Assembly: GCA_012032555.1 (NCBI GenBank)
Contig: JAAUSR010000020.1
Coordinates: forward strand, 1-64,000
DNA length: 64,000 bases
From: Thioploca sp.
GTDB taxonomy: Bacteria; Pseudomonadota; Gammaproteobacteria; Beggiatoales; Beggiatoaceae
Reading direction: 5' to 3'
Part shown: piece by piece, positions 9,153 through 18,059 of the stretch
Layout of the letters: each line of letters starts with the position of its first letter
Position numbering within the stretch: position 1 is the first letter of the stretch
Made by a program: the position numbers and the translations under genes
The notes under the pieces: model-generated
Database searches by the model: none
The model's input: the letters and a program-made list of their open reading frames with translations, nothing else
What the model was told of the DNA's origin: nothing

Positions 9153-12100
9153 ATGTTTTCTAGAGTGGTATCAATCTTATTGACCCTAGTTAGCTTACCA
9201 CTAACTGGATGGAGTATGGATATTCACTACTTTCTTCACGTCAAAATTGATCCTGAAAATCAATTACTAACTGGAATGGCACGCCTTCATGCTGATGATA
9301 ATTTAAATTTAACTTTGACGATAAAAAATTTATCTGATATTCGAGTAGATGATCAACCTACTTCAACGGTTGACGATAAGCTCATCCTCCCAATTCAAAA
9401 AGGTAAAGAAGTTATCATAACCTACCAAGCGGTATTAAACGATAAATCGCTTCATTTGGTTGACTCAGAAAATGTATTTTTAACTGGTAATTGGTATCCT
9501 CAGCCAGATAGACTAGTCGAATACGCCTTGTCAGTCACTTTACCTAAAGATTTTCTAGCGAATTCATCAGCAGAAACAATTACAGTACAAGTCACTGAAA
9601 AATATTCCACTTTTACATTTGAATTTGCTTATCCATTAGATAGCTTAAGTTTAGCGGCTTCCAAAAATTATGTTTTTAAAACAGATAATTATAAAGATAT
9701 CGTGATTGAAGCTTACTTTTTCAAAGCAGATGCTAATCTCGTTGACACTTATCTAGAATACACTAAAAAATATCTAGCACGGTACGAAGAACAATTGACG
9801 CCCTATCCCTATCAACGCTTTGCTATTGTTGAGAATAGGTTACCTACCGGTTATTCCATGCCAACTTATACTTTATTAGGACAAGCAGTGCTCAGATTAC
9901 CCTTTATTGTTAACACGGCTTTAGGACATGAAATTTTACATCAATGGTTTGGTAATTCTGTTTTTGTAGACTACCCCAAAGGCAATTGGGCAGAAGGACT
10001 CACTCACTATTTAGCGGATCATGATTTTGCTAATACAGAAGGCCAAGGCGCTGCTTATCGTAAGCAAATTTTGTTAGATTATCAAGCTTATATCAACGAC
10101 CAGAATGTGCAACCGGTGCGTCATTTTCATACCGTTGGAGACAAAGCCTCACAAGCAATTGGCTACGGTAAAGCCGCGATGATTTTTCATATGTTGAAAC
10201 AAAAATATGGTGATGAATTATTTTTTACGGCTTTACGAGATTGCATTAAAAGTTACTCATTCCGGCAAGTCAGTTGGGAGCAAATCCAAGCTGTTTTTGA
10301 AAAACATACCGGTCATTATTTAGATCGGTATTTTGGGCAATGGCTAGACCGGCAAGCAATTCCTCATCTCCGGATTGAATCAGCTAAACTGGTTGTTAAT
10401 CAAGGACAATTCATCTTAGATTTTACGGTAATGCAACCCACTCTTCCTTTCCAACTCCGCTTACCCATAACACTTTATCTAAGTAGTGGCAAAAAAACAC
10501 AACAATTCATTGAAATCAATCAAGCCAAAGAAAAGATAACCCTGACCTTAGAGGAATTACCCACGCGAGTCATTCTTGATGAAGACTATGATGTCATGCG
10601 ACAATTGTTACCACAAGAAATCTCGCCCACCTTAGCAGCCGTTATGGGTAAACCCAAGATATTAGTGGTGACTACAGCAGAACAACGTAAGTTATATCAA
10701 CCACTTATTGAAGCGATCACGCTTAATCCGGTTAACTGGACAACCCCTCAAACCCTGCAATTTAATCAACTCCGAGAAAATTCTCTTATTATCGCTGGTT
10801 TTAATACCCCACCATTAGAACAACTTTTTGGTAAACAATCTCTGCCTCAAGATGGGATACAAGTTATCGTTCACCAGCATCCTTACAACGATAAGGAAGT
10901 GATTGTGCAGTTGCATGCCAAAGATAATGATGAAGTTAAAGCCGTACAAAGAAAATTATCCCATTATGGTCATTACAGTACTCTTGCCTTTACCGCTGGG
11001 ATTAATACCGAAAAAAATCTTACTGTTTCAACCGCTGGCATTCCTATTTTCACTCATTCCCCGGCTCAGGTATTACAACCAGACCAAACTACTGATTTAA
11101 AAGAAATTATTCCTATAATCGCCAAAAATCGGGTGATTTATATTGGTGAACAACATGAAAAATTATCTCATCATATCAATCAATTAATGATAATAAAACA
11201 ATTACATGAAGTTGGTTATCCCCTCGCAGTCGGTATGGAAATGTTTCCGGTCTCCTCACAAGCGATACTCAATGAATATTTGACTAACCAAATTGATGAG
11301 CAAACCTTTTTAAAAAATCGCGCTATTTTAGCCAATGGCGAGTCGATTATCAGTTGTACAAACCCATTATAGATTATGTTAAACAAGCTGGTATTCCTTT
11401 AATTGCACTTAATATTGAGCCGACTATAACCCACAAAGTGGTTAAAAGTGGTATCCATAGCTTAACCACCGAGGAACAGCAGCATCTTCCAGCGGCGATG
11501 GATTTTTCCAATTACCAGTATCGGCAAGATTTATATCAAGTATATTTAATTCATCAACAACAATTCGAATATCAAAACTTTGACTATTTTTTCCAAAGCC
11601 AATTGCTTTGGGATGAAACGATGGCGCAATCTGCTCATCAATACTTACTGGCTCATCCAGAAACTAAATTAGTGGTTTTAGCAGGAAATGGACATTTAAT
11701 GTATCGTTATGGGATTCCTGAACGTCTTTATCGACGTTATGATCAACCTTTTACGGTCCTTATCCAAGATGAGAAAATGACTAAAGGCATTGCGGATTAC
11801 GTCCTCCTAACCGAAGCTATTCAGGGTAGATTATCTCCTCGATTAGGTATTTGGCTAGAAGAGAAAAATAACCAAGTGATTGTCAAAGCGGTTGGGGAAG
11901 AAACTCCCGCTCACCAAATTGGATTACAAGCTGGAGATGTTATTACGCAATTTGCTGGGCAAGAGATACAATCGTCTGCCGATTTAAAATTAGCGCTCTT
12001 TTATACTCAGCCCAATAAAGCTATAACTATACAAACTATACGAAAAGGCAAAAAATTAAATCAGGACTTAACTTTGTCTGAAGAAGCGTACTTTCATTGA
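9153..12100 (+). CDS. M1-type peptidase / ChaN-like / PDZ fusion protein, frame broken by one missing base
   Basis: Two overlapping frames (9153-11372 and 11354-12100) form one protein of about 982 residues if one A is added to the A6 run at 11312-11317. The joined reading is FLKKSRYFSQWRVDYQLYKPIIDY, shown in outline, and matches the ChaN family across the join. Domains: a signal peptide (about 1-21); an M1-like metallopeptidase with GHEILHQWFGNS and, about 18 residues on, the second zinc-site Glu in NWAEGLTHY (the usual GxMEN is GYSMP); a ChaN/DUF399-like domain (VIYIGEQHEK, AVGMEMFP, VVLAGNGHLMYRYG); and a C-terminal PDZ domain (residues about 885-970). It is probably exported. ChaN proteins bind haem, but the role of this combination is unknown. 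The site A AAA AAT also fits a minus-one ribosomal slip. Confidence 0.8.
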
Positions 12101-12177
12101 TTGAAAGGTGATAACTCACTTTAATTAATGGAGGCTAAAGTTTAAACATCGCATAATGCTTTAAAAAAGGAAATACT

Positions 12178-12879
12178 ATGATTATGACTTATAAAGCAAA
12201 TCAACATGGCAAATCAGAATTAAACTGGTTAAGTAGCTGGTTTCATTTTTCGTTTGCTGAATATTACAATCCAAAGCGCATTCAGTTTGGTGCATTAAGG
12301 GTTATCAACGATGATTTAATTAAAGCCGGCACCGGATTTGGTATGCACCCACATAAAGATATGGAAATTATTTCTTATGTGGTAGATGGAGAATTAACGC
12401 ATGTTGATAGCATGGGTCACCAGCGTGTGCTGAGTCGTGGACAAGTACAATATATGAGTGCCGGGCAAGGCGTGACCCATAGCGAATACAATCATGGCAA
12501 TAAGACAACACGCTTATTACAAATATGGATTTTACCCGATAACAAAGGTTATGATTCACGTTATGGTGATTACGCTTTTGCCTGGGCTGATAGGGAGAAT
12601 CAGTGGTTACATTTGGTTTCTGGAGAAGTGGGCAATGCCCCCGTCAAAATTCATCAGGATGCCAATTTATATGCGCTTTCTTTAGCACCTGGTCAATTCA
12701 TTCACTTTGATATTCGACCACAACGACAAGCCTATCTTGTTTTAATTGAAGGTTCAGCCATGATTAATAGTCATCTTTTAGCAACACGTGATGGTTTAGA
12801 AACACTTGAAGAATCTCTTCATATCGAAGCGCAAGAACAATCACACTTGCTTTTAATTGAATTAGCTAAAAATGTCTAA
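12178..12879 (+). CDS. Pirin family protein (YhhW-like bicupin)
   Basis: This 233-residue protein has the pirin N-terminal cupin metal site: GFGMHPHKDMEIISYV with two histidines, then AGQGVTHSEYNHG with the third His and a Glu. Its length and the C-terminal cupin half fit YhhW-type pirins, some of which oxidise quercetin in vitro; the physiological role is generally uncertain. The in-frame codons ATG ATT ATG leave the exact start open by two residues; AAAAAAGGAAATACT provides a ribosome binding site. It stands alone, downstream of the peptidase/ChaN fusion. Confidence 0.88.
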   Translation: MIMTYKANQHGKSELNWLSSWFHFSFAEYYNPKRIQFGALRVINDDLIKAGTGFGMHPHKDMEIISYVVDGELTHVDSMGHQRVLSRGQVQYMSAGQGVTHSEYNHGNKTTRLLQIWILPDNKGYDSRYGDYAFAWADRENQWLHLVSGEVGNAPVKIHQDANLYALSLAPGQFIHFDIRPQRQAYLVLIEGSAMINSHLLATRDGLETLEESLHIEAQEQSHLLLIELAKNV

Positions 12880-12960
12880 AAAATCTGAATTCGACGCAAA
12901 CAGTGAGTGGTGGGAACGGTCGAAACAAGTCACCTCATTCCCGGATTCCACCCACCATGC

Positions 12961-13113
12961 TCAATCTGGCTTGGACCTCAACAACTTGAATACTTCTTCT
13001 CTGCTGATTTCCTCCGATTATTCGTCGGCTTTTATTGCGGTAGTCAAACCAATATTCTCTAGCACCTCTTCTATTTCTACTAACAAATCTTGACGTTCTT
13101 CAAGAACTTCATA
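12961..13113 (-). pseudogene. Remnant of an antitoxin-like gene
   Basis: On the minus strand a 50-codon stretch reads YEVLEERQDLLVEIEEVLEN and, after one internal TAA, SEEISREEVFKLLRSKPD before a TGA. The acidic helical pattern with a terminal ISREEV box is typical of small type II antitoxins. There is no start codon (a stop precedes it), an internal stop, and no toxin gene beside it, so it is at best a scrap. The assignment is by pattern only. A plus-strand frame over the same bases is low-complexity and not convincing. Confidence 0.35.
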
Positions 13114-13165
13114 GCAGCTTTAAAATAGATTTAATTTGAGATTCGTTGAGAGAAATTTGAGATTG

Positions 13166-14674
13166 TTAGCGAAACAAAGGTAAAGTAGTTGAATCGATAG
13201 GAGTTGATTCTGGTTTAGCTTGAGTTTTGGCCAATTCTCTTCTTAACGCAAATTCTTCGGCTTCTTGAGCATTGTTAAAAGCATGACGTTCCAGTGCTTT
13301 ATCCAAAGCATCATAAAGTCCAGCACGTCGACTGAGGGTTCGATATTGTTGTTCGAGGTGGAGTAATTCGCGAATAAGTTGAAATTGCAATCCTTCCTCA
13401 TCACCGTTGGCTTGACACACGGTTTTTAATAAATCCAAATCTGCTACTTTAAAAATTGACTGATTTGCTAACCGCTTGCCCGGATAACTTTGTCCCGTAG
13501 CAGCTTCATAAAGCTTGGGTAAATTATCCTCAATTTCATGTTTTTCCATCACCCAAAGGCGACGGATTTCTTCTAATTCGGCTAGACTAATCAATTCCAG
13601 TGATTTTACTGCTGGTGGTCCGTGTTCACGTACCGTTTGTTGTGCCTTGAGGAGTGCTGTTAACAGTTGTTCACGATAATTTTGTTTATAAGGTCCATGT
13701 ACCAGCCGCTGGTTGAAAATCATTAAACGACCATTCATGCGCCGGAAATCCCGCTGGTGTCGATCATCTTTAATGTCTAACCATTGATTACGCAATTCCA
13801 CTAACGGTAACAGCCACTGCTTATCTTCGTCATTTTGAATCATCGCCTGCATCGATTTATCTTGTTCTACCAAAGTACAAACATAGCAACCAAAACGACT
13901 GTCACCACAACTTGGCGTACTGGTATCAACTACTAAAGGACATTCCCCACCGCTAGTGGCACCACGATACAAATTAAAAAGATCTTGATTCGAGTATCCC
14001 CACGGATTCTTCACTTCGATAAGATATTGCCACACCTCATCATTGCTCCACTCCGCAATTGGCGTATAAATCCAACTATTGGGTAAACTGGCATGAGTTG
14101 CTAATTGCTCTCGCGTGCTGGTTTGTTCATATTTAGCCATATTAGCGGCTCGAACTGTGCTTTCAGCTTTACGAGTGCCCAATACTAAAATTACTTGACC
14201 ATTTTGCCGAACGACTTCATTAATAAAGCGATTCGAGGGATTAATTTTCAACCGACTCGTGCACCAGCGAAACTTTGGGCGTGGCGCTGGATAACCACGT
14301 CCGATGAGATTAACCCAAAACCGAGCCGTTACTTCTGGGAGTAAGCGTTGTGGCAAAATGGGCAACTGTTGTTTAGTTGCCGCTGCTTGCATCGTAACTA
14401 ATGACTGCTCAACCCATTGTGCTACAATAGGATTTTCAACCAACGTGTCGGTACTAATCACATAAACCGGCTTAATTCTTTTTTCCCGTGGCAATTTTTT
14501 GAGCGCATACCAAACTAATTGCAAAGCCGCAGTTGAATCTTTGCCGCCGCTATAACCAACTACCCAAGGAATCGCGTCGCTAAGATAAAGTGTTTGCGTT
14601 TTCTTAAGCAATGCTGAGAGAATCTTTTTCAAATTGGTAAGTAAGGTTAATTTAGATTGATTTTTAGATGTCAC
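13166..14674 (-). CDS. dndC: DNA phosphorothioation sulfurtransferase DndC
   Basis: This 502-residue protein of the PAPS-reductase/PP-loop ATPase superfamily has the nucleotide-binding PP-loop GYSGGKDSTAALQLV near residues 40-53. It also has a cysteine cluster in RWCTSRLKINP, GGECPLVVDTSTPSCG and RFGCYVCTLVEQ, which in DndC binds a 4Fe-4S cluster. DndC takes sulfur from a cysteine desulfurase and works with DndD and DndE to replace a non-bridging backbone oxygen of DNA with sulfur. The overall layout and size fit DndC well. Unusually, dndD and dndE are about 15-20 kb away on the other strand and no dndB is seen, so the usual dndBCDE operon is broken up here. Confidence 0.9.
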   Translation of the reverse strand: MTSKNQSKLTLLTNLKKILSALLKKTQTLYLSDAIPWVVGYSGGKDSTAALQLVWYALKKLPREKRIKPVYVISTDTLVENPIVAQWVEQSLVTMQAAATKQQLPILPQRLLPEVTARFWVNLIGRGYPAPRPKFRWCTSRLKINPSNRFINEVVRQNGQVILVLGTRKAESTVRAANMAKYEQTSTREQLATHASLPNSWIYTPIAEWSNDEVWQYLIEVKNPWGYSNQDLFNLYRGATSGGECPLVVDTSTPSCGDSRFGCYVCTLVEQDKSMQAMIQNDEDKQWLLPLVELRNQWLDIKDDRHQRDFRRMNGRLMIFNQRLVHGPYKQNYREQLLTALLKAQQTVREHGPPAVKSLELISLAELEEIRRLWVMEKHEIEDNLPKLYEAATGQSYPGKRLANQSIFKVADLDLLKTVCQANGDEEGLQFQLIRELLHLEQQYRTLSRRAGLYDALDKALERHAFNNAQEAEEFALRRELAKTQAKPESTPIDSTTLPLFR

Positions 14675-14722
14675 AATGGGTAATTTATTTAATTATCTTA
14701 ACTACTATTATATTGTTAGCAC

Positions 14723-14887
14723 TTATTCATCATAATGATAGCGGCATTGATAAATAATGGTAACTTGTTTATCACCAAAGGTGTAGATTAAGCGATATTA
14801 AATAATACACTTTAGCTTTTTTAGATCTCGTTATTGCCACCACATTAAATCTTTAAGTGCGTTTTCAGTCCAAATAAGCCGTAACAT
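14723..14887 (-). pseudogene. Dead YoeB/Txe-like toxin gene downstream of an intact antitoxin
   Basis: An ATG at 14887 overlaps the 3' end of the antitoxin gene, as in yefM-yoeB, and reads MLRLIWTENALKDLMWWQ before a TAA and DLKKAK. The family's C-terminal end then appears in another frame as RLIYTFGDKQVTIIYQCRYHYDE before a stop at 14723-14725. The middle of the toxin, roughly 30-40 codons, is missing. YoeB-type toxins are ribosome-dependent mRNA interferases; this copy lacks the core and has an in-frame stop, so it should be inactive. This is more damage than a single missing base could explain. Confidence 0.8.
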
Positions 14888-15125
14888 CTATCTCTTTCAC
14901 CTTACCTTGATGATGTTGGGCAATACCTTGATTTAACCAATTAGCGTTGGTTGGGCTTTGTAACAAATATAATGTTTCTATCAAACTACGGTATTCTTGG
15001 CTTGCTATCAAAATAACCGCTGGCTCAGCATCTTGACTTACCTCAATGATTTCATGTTGTTGGCTAACTTGCTCAAATAAATTCGGTAAATTAGCTTGTA
15101 GTTCGTTCAAAGTGATATGTTGCAT
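14865..15125 (-). CDS. Phd/YefM family antitoxin
   Basis: This 86-residue protein starts MQHITLNELQANLPNLFEQV and has an EPAVILIASQEYRSLIETLYLL segment, the standard Phd/YefM pattern of an N-terminal DNA-binding half and a C-terminal toxin-binding tail. Its gene is intact, but the overlapping YoeB-like toxin gene at 14723-14887 is gutted, leaving an orphan antitoxin. It may still repress its own promoter or neutralise related toxins elsewhere; this is inference. Confidence 0.88.
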   Translation of the reverse strand: MQHITLNELQANLPNLFEQVSQQHEIIEVSQDAEPAVILIASQEYRSLIETLYLLQSPTNANWLNQGIAQHHQGKVKEIDVTAYLD

Positions 15126-15153
15126 GACTTAATATACCTTAATAATACTTTTC

Positions 15154-15348
15154 CTCGTTCCCATGCTCCAGCGTCACTGCCATTAAGTTAAGCCGGATTC
15201 TCCCCCTCCTTACCAAGGAGGGGGTTGGGGGTGTAATTAATCATTTGAATGGGATAAACTTTTTTAACCACCCCCGGCCCCTCCTTGACAAGGAGGGGAG
15301 AAAATTTTTCTTAACTTAATGGCAGTGATGCTCCAGCGTGGGAACGAG
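15154..15348. repeat. Palindromic repeat interrupted by a MITE-like insertion
   Basis: Left part 15154-15173 (CTCGTTCCCATGCTCCAGCG) and right part 15329-15348 (TGCTCCAGCGTGGGAACGAG) together make a 30-bp palindrome once one copy of the shared 10 bases is removed: CTCGTTCCCA, TGCTCCAGCG, TGGGAACGAG. The stem is complementary except for one T-G pair. Half of the same palindrome occurs at about 824-842. Everything between is the inserted element described separately. Confidence 0.85.
15174..15328. mobile_element. 155-bp MITE-like element with 19-bp perfect terminal inverted repeats and 10-bp target duplication
   Basis: The left end 15174-15192 (TCACTGCCATTAAGTTAAG) and right end 15310-15328 are perfect inverted copies. 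Both ends are flanked by the same 10 bases TGCTCCAGCG (15164-15173 and 15329-15338), a clear target-site duplication. The interior is a nearly palindromic pair of hairpins built on CCCCTCCTT and AAGGAGGGG, with no coding capacity. A 10-bp duplication fits mobilisation by an IS4- or ISAs1-type transposase acting in trans; that assignment is inference. It lies between the orphan antitoxin gene and the antiporter gene. Confidence 0.88.
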
Positions 15349-15390
15349 AATTGGCGTACATGTTCATAAATAAGGTCAGCGATACTCATC

Positions 15391-16743
15391 TTAAGTTCTT
15401 TTCAGATAATAATTCAAAATTGGTGGCGTCAGCAGCGTTGTTAAAATAACGACGATAATAATAATCGAATACATTGCCGGCGTAACGACCCCAACTTTTT
15501 GCCCAACTGCCGCAAAAATCAACCCAACTTCGCCACGTGGTGCCATTCCCCAACCAACTAACCATTTATTAACGGGTCCAGCAGCAATACCAGCTACCAC
15601 TTTGCCAATAAACGCTACGACGGTAATGATAAGTGCGGCACTTAATACTTTAAGATCCAATAAAGTTTCTAACTGGACCTGCATGCCAATTAAAATGAAA
15701 AAGATCGGTATTAAAAAATATCCCAGTGGCTGAATTAATTCCTCTAAATGATGGTCATGATGTTTAAATAAGACTTTCTCTACGGCTGCTTGCGTAGTTG
15801 CATCGGTATGGCGCACCGCTTCACGAATCTCACCATTGATATGGGGATCAAAATACTCTTGAAAATGCACTCTTTCTAATACTAACCCTGCGGCAAAAGC
15901 ACCAACAATCGGTGCTAACTCAGCTAGCGAAGCCACATAAGCGAAAATCAGACAAAAACTAATTGCAACGACAAACTTCATGCCTGGACCACCATGAATC
16001 ATAGCGAATAAGTTGCTAATTTTTCCAGTTAACGTTTTGCCTACAATTAATGCACCAACTAAAAATAACCCCGCTTTAAGGCTGATCCAAATAATGTCAG
16101 CCATACTAACTGAGCCAGTTTTAGCAATAGCTGCTACCACCGCTAAAATAATTAATCCCAGCACATCATCGATCACAGCGGCACCGAGAATAATCCTAGC
16201 TTCCGGAATTTTCAATTTACCCAAGTCCTGAAATACTCGACTGGTGATACCAACCGAAGTAGCGGTCAAAGCAGCACCGAGAAACAAATAAGCATTATGA
16301 CTTAACCCCGGAACAATCCAGGGACCAACGACATAAGTTCCTAAAATGAATGGTACAGCTACACCTATCATCGCTACCCAAAAGGCTCGCCAACCGGTTT
16401 TAGCCATTTCGGCTACATTTGATTCTAAACCGACTTGAAATAATAAGATAACGACACCGAGTTGAGCGAGAAACTCTAGTAATTCACTATGTTTAGCGTG
16501 TTCAAACCAAGGAATACCAATTAAAACAAGATTACCTAAAACCATGCCCATGATCAACTCACCGAGAACTGGTGGTTGACCCATTTTTTCAACAAGCCCC
16601 GCTATTTTTGCTAAAAGCAATAATATGGCAATCCAAACAAAGGTTTCCGTCATTTCACCACTGCTTCCCGAAGCATAAACAGATGAAGTGAATAAAAACA
16701 ATCCAATTATGATTAACCCAAGTTTATGTTTCAATATATTCAT
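15391..16743 (-). CDS. Cation/proton antiporter, CPA2 family
   Basis: This 450-residue protein has a leading hydrophobic signal-like segment (about residues 8-25) and some twelve membrane segments. Landmarks are KMGQPPVLGELIMGMVLGN, LFQVGLESN, ALTATSVGITSRVFQDLG and LGAAVIDDVLGLIIL, whose paired Asp residues are the ion-binding site of NapA/GerN-like exchangers. A His- and Glu-rich hydrophilic loop (around residues 295-330, with KHHDHHLEE) divides the transport domain. It should exchange Na+ or K+ for protons at the inner membrane. The ion cannot be decided by eye. It is a single gene with no regulatory RCK domain. Confidence 0.88.
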   Translation of the reverse strand: MNILKHKLGLIIIGLFLFTSSVYASGSSGEMTETFVWIAILLLLAKIAGLVEKMGQPPVLGELIMGMVLGNLVLIGIPWFEHAKHSELLEFLAQLGVVILLFQVGLESNVAEMAKTGWRAFWVAMIGVAVPFILGTYVVGPWIVPGLSHNAYLFLGAALTATSVGITSRVFQDLGKLKIPEARIILGAAVIDDVLGLIILAVVAAIAKTGSVSMADIIWISLKAGLFLVGALIVGKTLTGKISNLFAMIHGGPGMKFVVAISFCLIFAYVASLAELAPIVGAFAAGLVLERVHFQEYFDPHINGEIREAVRHTDATTQAAVEKVLFKHHDHHLEELIQPLGYFLIPIFFILIGMQVQLETLLDLKVLSAALIITVVAFIGKVVAGIAAGPVNKWLVGWGMAPRGEVGLIFAAVGQKVGVVTPAMYSIIIIVVILTTLLTPPILNYYLKRT

Positions 16744-17028
16744 ACTATGTGATGATACTAATTGCGTTTAGAACAAGATTACCCGTTATTATACTTAATA
16801 TTTTTGTAATTATAAATTGAGTGTCATATTAAAATTTCAAGATTATACTAAAAAAGTTGGGCGAATAACTTATTGAAGTTAGGTTTCACGGTGCCAAACC
16901 ATTTACTAATTGTCAAGCATGTTGTCATCAAGATCGGCATTTTCATGGTTAGCGGAAAAAATGATGGGCGAATGCAGTACAGTACGTTATGATTACTTCC
17001 AGTTTATTTGTTGCGGAAGGAGTTTATT

Positions 17029-18033
17029 ATGACAAAGCCCATTATCGCCATTACGCTCGGTGACCCCGCCGGGATTGGACCGGAAATCGTGGTAAAGTCT
17101 CTTTTAAATCCAAAGATTTATGAAGTTTGTCAGCCGCTAGTGATTGGAGATAAAGCGGTTATTGCGCAGACATTACCCCTGGTTAATTCCACCGCTATTC
17201 TTCAGGTGGTTGATAAACCGATAGCTGGAAAATATGAATTAGGTACGATTGATTTAATTGATTTACAAAATCTTGACTGCTCACAACGGGTAATGGGCAC
17301 AATCCAAGCTAGGTGTGGTCAAGCCGCTTATGATTACATTAAAATAGCTGTAAAATTAGCGCTAAACGGAGAAGTTACTGCTATTGCAACAGCCCCCATT
17401 AACAAGGAATCGCTGCGTGCTGCTCAAATTAGTCAAATCGGTCATACCGAAATCTTAGCGGAATTAAGTCACACGTCGGACCCGTTAACTCTGTTTGAAG
17501 TACGGGGTATGCGGGTGTTTTTTCTCTCCCGTCATGTTTCTTTGCGTCAAGCTTGTGATTTAGTCACTAAAGCACGTGTTTTAGAATATATTATTCGTTG
17601 CACTGAAGCGTTACAAAGGTTGGGGGTTACCGAGGGTACGATGGCTGTGGCGGGTTTAAATCCACATAGCGGTGAACATGGGTTATTTGGCGACGAAGAA
17701 GTTAAGCAAATTGAACCCGCCGTTAAAGCAGCTCAAGCACGCGGCTACCAAGTGGTTGGACCGATTAGTGCTGATTCAGTCTTTCATCAGGCTTTACAGG
17801 GTCAATATAGTGCGGTGTTATCGCTGTATCATGATCAAGGTCATATTGCGACTAAAACGGTTGATTTTGAAAGAACAGTCTCCATTACCAATGGATTACC
17901 TTTTTTAAGAACTTCAGTTGATCATGGAACTGCTTTTGACATTGCTGGGAAGGGCATTGCGAGTGCAGTAAGTATGATTGAAGCGATACGATTAGCGGCA
18001 CAATATTCACCTCATTTTAAAACGCATATTTGA
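17029..18033 (+). CDS. pdxA: 4-hydroxythreonine-4-phosphate dehydrogenase
   Basis: The protein begins [20 protein letters not shown], the PdxA signature, and contains [25 protein letters not shown], the metal-site [13 protein letters not shown] and [16 protein letters not shown]. It oxidises 4-phosphohydroxy-L-threonine in pyridoxal 5'-phosphate synthesis. I chose the ATG at 17029, which follows GGAAGGAG by a normal distance; a possible ATG at 17008 would add seven residues unlike the family. The length of about 334 residues is typical. The radical SAM gene starts 27 bp after the stop. Confidence 0.95.
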   Translation: MTKPIIAITLGDPAGIGPEIVVKSLLNPKIYEVCQPLVIGDKAVIAQTLPLVNSTAILQVVDKPIAGKYELGTIDLIDLQNLDCSQRVMGTIQARCGQAAYDYIKIAVKLALNGEVTAIATAPINKESLRAAQISQIGHTEILAELSHTSDPLTLFEVRGMRVFFLSRHVSLRQACDLVTKARVLEYIIRCTEALQRLGVTEGTMAVAGLNPHSGEHGLFGDEEVKQIEPAVKAAQARGYQVVGPISADSVFHQALQGQYSAVLSLYHDQGHIATKTVDFERTVSITNGLPFLRTSVDHGTAFDIAGKGIASAVSMIEAIRLAAQYSPHFKTHI

Positions 18034-18059
18034 TAATTTACGTAGACGAAGAAAACCAG

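Noticed and set aside
12872-13093. Plus-strand frame of 73 codons overlapping the pirin stop
   Set aside because: Low-complexity Ser-rich sequence with no family pattern; the opposite strand gives a better antitoxin-like reading, so it is probably a chance frame.
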